A stretch of 5,711 bases of DNA from an uncultured Neomegalonema sp. (GTDB lineage Bacteria > Pseudomonadota > Alphaproteobacteria > Rhodobacterales > Rhodobacteraceae): contig CALDZQ010000291.1 in the NCBI GenBank assembly GCA_937944035.1, positions 1-5,711 on the forward strand. Reading direction: 5' to 3'. Below are positions 1 to 5,711 of the stretch, in pieces (position 1 is the first letter of the stretch; each line of letters starts with the position of its first letter). The translations under genes and the position numbers were made by a program. The notes beneath the pieces are model-generated. The model was given only the letters and a program-made list of their open reading frames with translations. It was not told the origin of the DNA and did not search any database.

Positions 1-906
1 AATGACGATTGGCAAAAGCTGGGCCATAACATCCCGTTGCTGGTCAACCTTCAGCCCGCAGGTGAATATCTCGGCGAAGATTATCAACGCGCGGGCGGCG
101 TCCCTGCCGTGGTCGGTGAGCTGATCGCCGAAGGCTTGCTCCCCAACCCCGAAGCGGTCACGGTTAACGGGCGCGGCATGGGCGAAAACTGCGCCGGCCG
201 CCGATCCGAAAATATCGACGTTATCAAAGCGGTAAACGCTCCGCTTAAAGCGCAGGCGGGCTTTATCAATCTCAAAGGCAACCTCTTCGACAGCGCGCTG
301 ATGAAAACCAGCGTTATCAGCCCCGCCTTCCGCAAAACCTACCTCTCCAACCCCGCCGACCCCGACGCTTTCGAGGGCCGCGCCATCGTCTTTGACGGGC
401 CGGAAGACTTCCACCACCGTATTGATGATCCGGCAGAAGCCATTGATGAGCAATGCATTCTCTTTATGCGCGGTGCGGGTCCGGTCGGTTATCCCGGCGG
501 CGCGGAAGTCGTCAACATGCGCCCCCCCGCCTACCTGCTGAAGCAGGGCGTCGAGGCACTGCCCTGCGTTGGAGACGGGCGGCAATCGGGCACATCAGGC
601 AGCCCGTCGATCCTCAACGCCTCCCCCGAAGCGGCAACGGGCGGCGGTCTTGCCCTGCTCAAGAACGGTGACACCGTCCGCATCGACTTGGGCAAATGCA
701 CCGCCGATATGCTCGTGCCGGAGGAAGAATTGCGCAAACGCGCGGCGGCACTGGCCGAAAACGGCTACCCGTACCCGCCCAGCCAGTCTCCGTGGCAGCA
801 ATATTTCCGCGAAAAAGTCGGGCGCTTCGACGAGGGCATGATCCTCAAAGATGCGGACAATTACAAAGACATCGCCCGCACATCCATGCCCCGCGACAAT
901 CACTAG
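1..906 (+). CDS. Sugar-acid dehydratase, IlvD/Edd family (XylD/arabonate dehydratase type), 5' end cut off
   Basis: The reading frame is open from base 1 to the TAG at 904-906, giving the last 301 residues. Family members have about 570-600 residues, so roughly half is missing, including the N-terminal part that holds the Fe-S cluster cysteines. Visible family blocks, numbered from the window start, are MRGAGPVGYPGG (156-167), GDGRQSGTSGSPS (191-203, which carries the serines of the active-site region) followed by a Glu-Ala and Gly-rich stretch, and the C-terminal PRDNH (297-301). GRQSGTSGSPS and the PRDNH tail are typical of the pentonate/aldonate dehydratase branch (D-xylonate, L-arabonate) rather than of dihydroxyacid dehydratase for branched-chain amino acids. 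Such enzymes dehydrate a cytosolic aldonate to the 2-keto-3-deoxy acid. It is the first visible gene of a three-gene + strand cluster. The exact substrate is inferred only to the level of an acid sugar. Confidence 0.93.
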   Translation, partial: NDDWQKLGHNIPLLVNLQPAGEYLGEDYQRAGGVPAVVGELIAEGLLPNPEAVTVNGRGMGENCAGRRSENIDVIKAVNAPLKAQAGFINLKGNLFDSALMKTSVISPAFRKTYLSNPADPDAFEGRAIVFDGPEDFHHRIDDPAEAIDEQCILFMRGAGPVGYPGGAEVVNMRPPAYLLKQGVEALPCVGDGRQSGTSGSPSILNASPEAATGGGLALLKNGDTVRIDLGKCTADMLVPEEELRKRAAALAENGYPYPPSQSPWQQYFREKVGRFDEGMILKDADNYKDIARTSMPRDNH

Positions 907-909
907 GAG
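905..909 (+). promoter_or_regulatory. Ribosome binding site of the hydroxyacid dehydrogenase gene
   Basis: AGGAG lies six bases before the ATG at 916 and overlaps the TAG stop of the dehydratase gene. It fixes the downstream start and suggests that translation of the two genes is coupled. Confidence 0.8.
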
Positions 910-915
910 CCGCCA

Positions 916-1866
916 ATGACCGATCTTCTCCTCATCGGCGGGGCCACCCCCGTCATGCTTGACCGCTTGAGCGAAAAATTCACCATCCACAAGACCACCG
1001 AAATGGATAATCCTGCGGCGTGGCTGGCGGAAAACGGTAGTAAAATCAGCTACGTGGCGACGAATGGTCATGACGGTGTGAAGCCCGCTTATGTCGATGC
1101 CATGCCCAATCTGAAAGCGATCAGCTGCTACGGCGTCGGCTATGACGCCATCGACACCGCTCAAGCCGTCGCGCGCGGAATCGTTGTCACGCACACGCCG
1201 AACGTCCTGAACGCCGAAGTCGCGACAACGGCTGTGCTTCTGATGCTCGCCTGCTACCGCGAAATCCTGCGCGATGATGCCTATGTCCGCGCCGGACGGT
1301 GGGAGGCCGAGGGCAACGCGCCGCTGACCCGCTCGGCGGACGGCCAGACCGTCGGCATCCTCGGCCTTGGCCGGATCGGGCAGGCGATTGCCGACAAAAT
1401 GGCCGCGTTCGACGCCACCATCGTCTACCATTCGCGAAACCCCAAGGATGTGCCGTACAAATACTACAGCGATCTCAAACAGATGGCCCGCGACGTTGAT
1501 GTCCTCGTCTGCATCACGCCCGGCGGTGCGGCAACGAACAAAATCGTCAACGCCGACGTGCTGGAGGCGCTTGGCCCGCAAGGCACACTCATCAATGTCA
1601 GTCGCGGCTCCGTTGTGGACGAGGCCGCGCTGATCGAAGCGCTGAAAAGCGGCAAACTCGGCTGGGCCGGACTGGATGTTTTCGAGGCCGAACCCAAAGT
1701 CCCCGAAGCCCTGCGCCAGCTCGATAACGTCGTCCTGTTGCCCCATGTTGGCAGTGCGACCTACGAGACCCGCGCGGCGATGGGCGCACTGACGGTGGAT
1801 AATCTGCTTCAACATCAACAGGATGGCAGGGTTATCTCACCCGTTCCCGAATGTGCCGGGATGTAG
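916..1866 (+). CDS. D-2-hydroxyacid dehydrogenase (glyoxylate/hydroxypyruvate reductase type)
   Basis: This 316-residue protein has the normal length and layout of NAD(P)-dependent D-isomer 2-hydroxyacid dehydrogenases. A split substrate-binding domain (about 1-98 and 288-316) surrounds a Rossmann domain with GLGRIG at 150-155. The catalytic triad is visible: Arg230 in NVSRGSVVDE, Glu259 in FEAEP and His277 in LPHVGSAT. After the second Rossmann strand, YHSRNP (171-176) has Ser-Arg-Asn where NAD enzymes usually carry an Asp, which points to NADP(H) preference. The family reversibly reduces 2-keto acids such as glyoxylate or hydroxypyruvate in the cytosol. Its start is set by a good AGGAG nine bases behind the dehydratase stop. 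In this cluster it could reduce glyoxylate or a keto acid arising from acid-sugar breakdown; that role is inference. The exact substrate is unknown. Confidence 0.93.
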   Translation: MTDLLLIGGATPVMLDRLSEKFTIHKTTEMDNPAAWLAENGSKISYVATNGHDGVKPAYVDAMPNLKAISCYGVGYDAIDTAQAVARGIVVTHTPNVLNAEVATTAVLLMLACYREILRDDAYVRAGRWEAEGNAPLTRSADGQTVGILGLGRIGQAIADKMAAFDATIVYHSRNPKDVPYKYYSDLKQMARDVDVLVCITPGGAATNKIVNADVLEALGPQGTLINVSRGSVVDEAALIEALKSGKLGWAGLDVFEAEPKVPEALRQLDNVVLLPHVGSATYETRAAMGALTVDNLLQHQQDGRVISPVPECAGM

Positions 1867-2966
1867 CTTTGGCCGCTATCACCGACATCACCGCCCGCCT
1901 GTTCGCGGTTCCGCTGGACGAGGTGCTGGTTGACGCCAAACACGGCGCGCACAGCCATTTCCACCTCATCACCGCGACCGTCACACTGGAGGACGGGCGG
2001 CAGGGGACGGGGTACACCTACAACGGCGGGCGCGGCGGCCATGCGACCGCAGCGATGATCCGCCACGACCTCGCCCCCTTCCTGAAAGGCCGCAATGCCG
2101 GGGCGGTCGAGGCGCTGAACGCGGCGATGTTGGAGCATATGCACTATGTCGGGCGCGGCGGAATCCTCAGCTTCGCCGTCTCCGCCATCGATATTGCGCT
2201 CTGGGATCTGCGCTGCCGGGCGGCGGGTAAACCGCTCTGGCAGATGGCGGGCGGGGCGGGTAAGACCTGCAAAGCCTATGGCGGCGGCATTGATCTTGCG
2301 TTTCCTTTGTCTAAACTTATCAACCATGTACGCGGCTATCTTAACGCGGGCCTCACTGCGGTGAAGATCAAAGTCGGCCAGCCCGACATGGCCGACGATG
2401 TAGCCCGCATCCGCGCCGTCCGCGAGGCCATCGGCCCTGACACGGCCTTTATGATCGACGCCAATTATTCCCTTACCGTCGGTCAGGCGATCACGCTCGC
2501 AAATGCGGTAAAGGACCAGAATATCCTCTGGTTTGAGGAGCCGATCATCCCCGATAACTACAGCGGATACGCCGAAATCACCGACGCCACGGGCATCGCG
2601 GTGGCACAGGGCGAGAATCTGCACACGATCCACGAGTTTGAAATGGCCATTGCCCAAAGCAAACTCGGCTTCATCCAGCCCGACGCGTCCAACTGCGGCG
2701 GAATTACCGGATGGCTCGACGTGGCCGCGCTGTCAAAAGCCGCCGGAATCCCGGTTTGCAGCCACGGAATGCAGGAATTGCACGTCAGCCTCGTCTCCGC
2801 CCAAGACCACGGCGGCTGGTTAGAGGTTCACAGCTTCCCGATCGACCGCTACACAACCCGCCCCCTGATCGTCGAAAACGCCCGCGCCGTCGCCCCTGAT
2901 ACACCCGGAACCGGCGTCGAATTCCGCTGGGACATGCTGGCCCCGTTTGAAATCGCGGTGACATAA
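1851..2966 (+). CDS. Enolase-superfamily enzyme, mandelate racemase subgroup (probable acid-sugar dehydratase or epimerase)
   Basis: The 371-residue reading has the length and two-domain structure of the mandelate racemase/muconate lactonizing family: an N-terminal capping domain to about 130, then a beta barrel. Catalytic residues visible are Lys172 and Lys174 (KIKVG), metal ligands Asp203 (MIDAN), Glu229 (FEEP) and Glu255 (QGEN), the Asp278/His305 dyad (QPDASN, CSHGMQE) and Glu325 (WLEVHS). Every one sits exactly eight residues beyond its counterpart as I recall it in Pseudomonas mandelate racemase (K164, K166, D195, E221, E247, D270, H297, E317). Such enzymes abstract the proton alpha to a carboxylate with Mg2+; most sugar-related members dehydrate acid sugars. 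The ATG at 1851 overlaps the preceding gene by 16 bases and has no clear ribosome site. A TTG at 1869 gives 365 residues and a more usual N-terminus. Substrate is not determinable; actual mandelate use is unlikely in this setting. Confidence 0.93.
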   Translation: MCRDVALAAITDITARLFAVPLDEVLVDAKHGAHSHFHLITATVTLEDGRQGTGYTYNGGRGGHATAAMIRHDLAPFLKGRNAGAVEALNAAMLEHMHYVGRGGILSFAVSAIDIALWDLRCRAAGKPLWQMAGGAGKTCKAYGGGIDLAFPLSKLINHVRGYLNAGLTAVKIKVGQPDMADDVARIRAVREAIGPDTAFMIDANYSLTVGQAITLANAVKDQNILWFEEPIIPDNYSGYAEITDATGIAVAQGENLHTIHEFEMAIAQSKLGFIQPDASNCGGITGWLDVAALSKAAGIPVCSHGMQELHVSLVSAQDHGGWLEVHSFPIDRYTTRPLIVENARAVAPDTPGTGVEFRWDMLAPFEIAVT

Positions 2967-2982
2967 GGGCGAGCGTCAACGC

Positions 2983-3010
2983 CTCCCGCCCGCCGCTTCG
3001 GGGGGAGTTT
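2983..3010 (+). terminator. Possible terminator hairpin between convergent genes
   Basis: CTCCC (2983-2987) can pair with GGGAG (3003-3007). Three more G-C pairs are possible between 2989-2991 and 3000-3002 with one bulged G, around a short loop. Only TTT (3008-3010) follows on the + strand. It starts 16 bases after the stop of the enolase-type gene, a normal place for a terminator. The weak T-run and general GC richness make this uncertain. Confidence 0.35.
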
Positions 3011-3036
3011 CCACACTCAATACTGCCGGAAACCCG

Positions 3037-3714
3037 TCACGTATCGGGCGGGTGCAGCACGTAAAGTGCGAGCGCGTGGCAATCGCTCAGCAACCCGTCA
3101 ACCGGATGCGTCCCGCGCTTTCGCCAGCCGGGTGGTCTGCCGGGCCGCATCGGGGCGATAAATTTGCCGGTCTCGGCCTGCTCCAAGGCCCGTTTCGCCT
3201 TCCACCGCGCCATTCGCCGTGCCTGTTTCGGCAGATCATCCAGCGCGTTTTGCAGGGCCAGCATCCGCCGGAACAAACGTCCGGCACTCATCAAATCATC
3301 GGGGAGCGGAACAGTTTTCGTCACGAAAACAGGATAATCCATCCCCTCCATCCAAACGCGCGGATTGCCCCTCGTGAAGCGCGGAAACGCGCTCGCGCCA
3401 AAATTGATCCGCGTATCAAACAGCGCAAACGCGGGCACACGCGCGCCCGATCCCTCTCCCGCAGGAGCAACCGGTCCGGCGTACACGCGTGGCGGGGCAG
3501 GGCGCGCTTTGATCTCCAGCACGAACTCGACCACCACAATCAACCGCCGTAAAGCGGATTCAGCGGGCCGTAAGATGCGCAATATCAAGACGCAAAGATG
3601 CCGGGGCAGTGCCGGAACACTGCCATCACGCGCAAGACCCGCCGCAGCGAACACCATGTTCAACATCCGCAGCACCGCATCACGATTGCGATCTATAGCC
3701 AGCGTCCAGTCCAT
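3037..3714 (-). CDS. Conserved hypothetical protein, alphaproteobacterial type
   Basis: This is a 225-residue basic protein of unknown function, with no signal peptide and no clear transmembrane helix. The N-terminus MDWTLAIDRNRDAVLRM leads into an Ala/Leu-rich helix. A block around 49-63 (RPAESALRRLIVVVE) follows, then a Pro/Gly-rich stretch with ALFDTR near 97-102, a helical Arg/Lys-rich segment LPKQARRMARWKAKRALEQA (161-180), RPGRPPG (190-196) and a C-terminal LLSDCHALALYVL. I recall similar hypothetical proteins in Alphaproteobacteria sharing PAES-RRLI, RPGRPPG and the final CHALA-like motif, but cannot run a search. RPGRPPG resembles an AT-hook core, which alone proves nothing. The ATG at 3714 is preceded by a purine-rich AAGAAAG that could serve as a weak ribosome site. 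It runs convergent to the sugar-acid genes and is separated from mttB upstream by 108 bases, so it may have its own promoter. Confidence 0.75.
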   Translation of the reverse strand: MDWTLAIDRNRDAVLRMLNMVFAAAGLARDGSVPALPRHLCVLILRILRPAESALRRLIVVVEFVLEIKARPAPPRVYAGPVAPAGEGSGARVPAFALFDTRINFGASAFPRFTRGNPRVWMEGMDYPVFVTKTVPLPDDLMSAGRLFRRMLALQNALDDLPKQARRMARWKAKRALEQAETGKFIAPMRPGRPPGWRKRGTHPVDGLLSDCHALALYVLHPPDT

Positions 3715-3746
3715 CGGGTCTTTCTTCGTTGATTGCCAATGCGGCT

Positions 3747-3775
3747 AAAAGAACAAAGAAAGAATTTAGAGTCAA
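3747..3775 (-). promoter_or_regulatory. Possible promoter of the hypothetical gene
   Basis: On the minus strand TTGACT (3775-3770) matches a sigma-70 -35 box well. Seventeen bases on, TCTTTT (3752-3747) is only a poor -10 match. The position, about 33 bases before the ATG at 3714, is reasonable. The would-be -10 region coincides with one arm of the inverted repeat. Support is weak. Confidence 0.25.
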
Positions 3776-3802
3776 GCAAATTTATGCACGATTTGTTCTT
3801 TT
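3747..3802. repeat. Perfect 11-bp inverted repeat in an AT-rich spacer
   Basis: AAAAGAACAAA at 3747-3757 is the exact reverse complement of TTTGTTCTTTT at 3792-3802, with 34 bases between. It fills most of the 108-bp gap between the mttB stop and the start of the hypothetical gene and is strikingly AT-rich against GC-rich surroundings. It could be paired operator half-sites or the base of a weak hairpin downstream of mttB. The loop is too long and the stem too AT-rich for a typical intrinsic terminator. Confidence 0.6.
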
Positions 3803-3822
3803 CACCCGTTTCCGCACCCCTG

Positions 3823-5346
3823 TCACACCAAAATCTTAAACCGCGCCCTGATCGCGCGGTCTTGTTCAGCGCTCAGATAGTCGGGATGATGGGTGTCCAG
3901 AATCTCCCGCGCCCTTGTATTCGCCCGCGTCCACGCATCCAGCGCGCCGTCTTCTTCCCACTTTCGCGGCTGCTCCCGATCCGCGAGCTTGGGGTAGAAA
4001 TAATCGCGCTCCATCGCCGCATACGTATGCTGCCCGCCCAGGAAATGCCCGTCCCCCAGCACCGCATCGCAGATCGCCTCAAAGCCGAGGTTTTCCTCCG
4101 TCACTTCCACCCCGCGCAACGCCCGATAGGTCATCGCGTGCATTTCGTCATCAAGGATAAACGCCTCAAAACTCGCCCCCAACAACGCCGCCGTCATGCC
4201 GGAGCTTTCATAGATCAAATTGCCGCCAGCCAGCGCCGCCGCAAGGCTGGTCATGCCTTTTTCAACACCGTATTGCGCATCAATCGCCTTCGCATCGGTC
4301 ATCGAACACGCCACGCCCGACGGCAGGCCGAGCCAGTTCGACAGCTGCGCCGACGCCGCATTCAACAGCGCCGTCTCGCCTCCGCCCCCCGCAAACGCCC
4401 CGCTGCGCAGATCAATCACCAGCGGCCAGTTCGAGAATACCATCGGAAAGCCGGGCGAGATCACATTCACCATCACCAGACTGCCCAGCGTCTCCGCCAA
4501 AGACTGCGCCAGAAACCCCGCCATCGTCGCCGGAGCCGTCGCCCCCGCCTGCGCCGCCGTGATGCAGGACATCGGGATGTTATGCTCGATACATTTATAG
4601 ACCACATCCACCGCATCCTCGCCAAAGCGCATGGGCGAGATCACCGGACTGATATGGGTTTTCATAAAGGGCCGCTTCGCAAACGCGCCGTCCCCGCCCG
4701 CCACAATATCCAGCATCCCGATAATCGGATCGACATGCCCGGCCACGGTGAACGCGGTCGCGGTCGGCTTGGTGGTGTTTTTCACCAGCGCATAGGCGGT
4801 GTTCACATCCAGTTCAAAAATATCCGGTACATCGGTGGCGATACAACAGCGGGTGAACCACGCCACATTATCGAGCGTGTCTTGCAGCCGCGTAAAATCA
4901 TGCAAATCGGTCAGCGTTGACGAGCGGTAAAGCCCCGTCTCCATATCCAGCGTATTCACCGCCGCCCCGCCGGTCCCGAAATACACCCGATCCCCGCCGA
5001 CTTCGATGGAGCGGTCCGGGTCACGCCCGTGCAGCACAAAACGCTTCGCCGCCCGCGCGATAATATCCTCGACCAGCGCGGGCGGCATAGTGATCCGCCC
5101 GTTCGCGGTCCTGCATCCCGCCGCCACAAGATCGCGCTCCAACCGTTCGGGCACTTCGCCCATGCCCAATTCATCCAGCAGGCGCAGGGCGGTTTGATAG
5201 ATGTCTCTCAGGTCCGCCTCGCTTAACGGCCTGTATTGCCCGCCAATCTGTCCCGGCGGGGCAGGGTTGATCTTCGGCGGAGCCGCGCGCAGGGCCAACC
5301 GCTCGCTGCGCCCGCCTGCCCGCCGTGATTTGCGCTCTGATGTCAT
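3823..5346 (-). CDS. MttB-family (trimethylamine methyltransferase-like) protein, non-pyrrolysine
   Basis: A complete 507-residue member of the trimethylamine methyltransferase (MttB) superfamily. The barrel runs from about residue 40 to the end. Recognisable family stretches are VYFGTGGAA (121-129), FMKTHISPVISP (227-238), SDAK-like MTDAKAIDAQYGVEKG (349-364), FILDDEMHAM (396-405), GDGHFLGGQHT (431-441) and YFYPKLADR (449-457). Archaeal MttB reads an in-frame UAG as pyrrolysine; this gene has no internal UAG and so belongs to the non-Pyl group. Characterised members of that group move a methyl from glycine betaine or other quaternary amines to a corrinoid protein. The substrate here is unknown. 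The ATG at 5346 is chosen because GGAAAGGG lies six bases upstream; the open frame continues to 5514 but would run into the divergent regulator gene. The first 30 residues are Arg/Pro-rich and probably disordered. No corrinoid protein gene lies in the window. Confidence 0.93.
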   Translation of the reverse strand: MTSERKSRRAGGRSERLALRAAPPKINPAPPGQIGGQYRPLSEADLRDIYQTALRLLDELGMGEVPERLERDLVAAGCRTANGRITMPPALVEDIIARAAKRFVLHGRDPDRSIEVGGDRVYFGTGGAAVNTLDMETGLYRSSTLTDLHDFTRLQDTLDNVAWFTRCCIATDVPDIFELDVNTAYALVKNTTKPTATAFTVAGHVDPIIGMLDIVAGGDGAFAKRPFMKTHISPVISPMRFGEDAVDVVYKCIEHNIPMSCITAAQAGATAPATMAGFLAQSLAETLGSLVMVNVISPGFPMVFSNWPLVIDLRSGAFAGGGGETALLNAASAQLSNWLGLPSGVACSMTDAKAIDAQYGVEKGMTSLAAALAGGNLIYESSGMTAALLGASFEAFILDDEMHAMTYRALRGVEVTEENLGFEAICDAVLGDGHFLGGQHTYAAMERDYFYPKLADREQPRKWEEDGALDAWTRANTRAREILDTHHPDYLSAEQDRAIRARFKILV

Positions 5347-5424
5347 GCCAAACCCTTTCCCACGCGACAACCTCACGCAAGGGCGGTACGCATGATGAGC
5401 TAAACTCGTAGAAATGATTCCGAT
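5347..5424. promoter_or_regulatory. Divergent promoter region of the MttB-family gene and LysR gene
   Basis: This 78-bp gap separates two divergent genes and must hold both promoters or regulator sites. The MttB-family ribosome site GGAAAGGG is at 5353-5360 on the minus strand. GATGAG (5394-5399) and CTCGTA (5405-5410) form an imperfect inverted repeat around CTAAA, with GAG/CTC as its only continuous paired core. It could be part of a LysR-type operator, but no clean T-N11-A palindrome was found. TAAACT (5401-5406) is a 4-of-6 match to a -10 box for the LysR gene, without a convincing -35. Confidence 0.4.
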
Positions 5425-5711
5425 ATGCACAAAACCGAACCCGCCTTCACCTTCCGCGCCGTTCAGGTCTTCGTCGCCACGGTCGATGCGGGTTCGGTAA
5501 CGCGCGCGGCGCATCAGCTGGCGATCAGCCCGTCGTCAGTCTCGCAGCAACTCTCAAATCTGGAGGCGGCACTGGGGGCGAAACTCGTCATCCGCTCCGC
5601 GCGAACGTTCCGGCTGACCGAGGCCGGAGCGCTGTTTCTGAACCGTGCAAAGGAGCTACTCGACGGTGTCGGGGCCGCAAAAGCCGAGTTGGCGCTGGCC
5701 GATCAATCGCC
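5425..5711 (+). CDS. LysR-family transcriptional regulator, 3' end cut off
   Basis: The frame is open from the ATG at 5425 to the window end, giving the first 95 residues of a protein that is normally about 300. It shows the LysR N-terminal winged helix-turn-helix: FRAVQVFVATVDAGSVTRAA (10-29), the recognition helix region ISPSSVSQQLSNLEAALGAK (34-53) and the wing RTFRLTEAGALFL (60-72), followed by the start of the linker helix. The effector-binding domain lies outside the window. An in-frame TAA at 5401 limits upstream starts, so 5425 is the only good ATG. No strong ribosome site precedes it. It is divergent from the MttB-family gene, so it most likely regulates that gene and itself; this is inferred from layout. 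Confidence 0.92.
   Translation, partial: MHKTEPAFTFRAVQVFVATVDAGSVTRAAHQLAISPSSVSQQLSNLEAALGAKLVIRSARTFRLTEAGALFLNRAKELLDGVGAAKAELALADQS

Noticed and set aside
1..906. Dihydroxyacid dehydratase (ilvD) for branched-chain amino acid synthesis
   Set aside because: GRQSGTSGSPS and the C-terminal PRDNH match the sugar-acid dehydratase branch, and the neighbours are acid-sugar type enzymes rather than ilv genes.
595..1818. Minus-strand open frame of 407 codons across the dehydratase and dehydrogenase genes
   Set aside because: It is antisense to two proteins with clear family motifs and shows no recognisable domain itself. Long antisense frames are expected in GC-rich coding DNA.
1815..2657. Minus-strand open frame of 280 codons opposite the enolase-type gene
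   Set aside because: It mirrors a gene whose catalytic residues are all visible; the antisense product has no recognisable motif.
3052..3552. Plus-strand open frame of 166 codons opposite the hypothetical gene
   Set aside because: It is Arg/Pro-rich with no motif. The minus-strand frame is longer and carries blocks that look conserved, so it is preferred, with moderate confidence.
3733..4920. Plus-strand open frame of 395 codons opposite the MttB-family gene
   Set aside because: The product is extremely Arg/His/Gln-rich low-complexity sequence, a typical shadow, while the minus strand encodes a full MttB-family protein.
3823..5346. Possible pyrrolysine-containing MttB
   Set aside because: There is no in-frame UAG within the coding region, so it is a non-Pyl homologue.
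5347..5514. Upstream extension of the MttB-family reading frame to an ATG at 5514
   Set aside because: It would overlap the LysR gene's helix-turn-helix coding region and the shared promoter. The internal ATG at 5346 has a well-spaced ribosome site and gives normal family length.

Overview
The window reads as a GC-rich alphaproteobacterial chromosome segment. This rests on strong GC bias at third codon positions, on protein families common in that class (a sugar-acid dehydratase of the XylD type, a mandelate-racemase-like enolase, an MttB-family methyltransferase without a pyrrolysine codon), and on a conserved-looking hypothetical protein of a type I associate with Alphaproteobacteria. Genus cannot be assigned. 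No RNA gene, CRISPR array, insertion sequence or phage feature was seen.

Left part (1-2966, + strand): three tightly packed genes in one direction, almost certainly one transcript. They are the C-terminal half of an IlvD/Edd-family sugar-acid dehydratase (cut by the window start), a probably NADP(H)-preferring D-2-hydroxyacid dehydrogenase of the glyoxylate/hydroxypyruvate reductase type, and an enolase-superfamily enzyme of the mandelate racemase subgroup. The last two overlap or abut. Together they look like a catabolic module for acid sugars: dehydration of an aldonate to a 2-keto-3-deoxy acid, handling of a second or epimeric acid sugar by the enolase-type enzyme, and reduction or oxidation of a short 2-keto/2-hydroxy acid. 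The exact substrate is not readable from sequence alone.

Middle (2967-3822): a 70-bp convergent gap with a possible terminator hairpin, then a minus-strand gene for a conserved hypothetical protein of 225 residues. Behind it lies an AT-rich 108-bp spacer carrying a perfect 11-bp inverted repeat.

Right part (3823-5711): a complete minus-strand MttB-family methyltransferase of 507 residues, and, divergently across a 78-bp gap, the start of a LysR-type regulator that runs off the window. The divergent layout is classical for a LysR regulator controlling its neighbour.

No clearly new system is visible. The items most worth a second look are the AT-rich inverted repeat, the pairing of two unrelated acid-sugar enzymes with a reductase, the uncharacterised minus-strand protein, and the solitary non-pyrrolysine MttB homologue with its own regulator.
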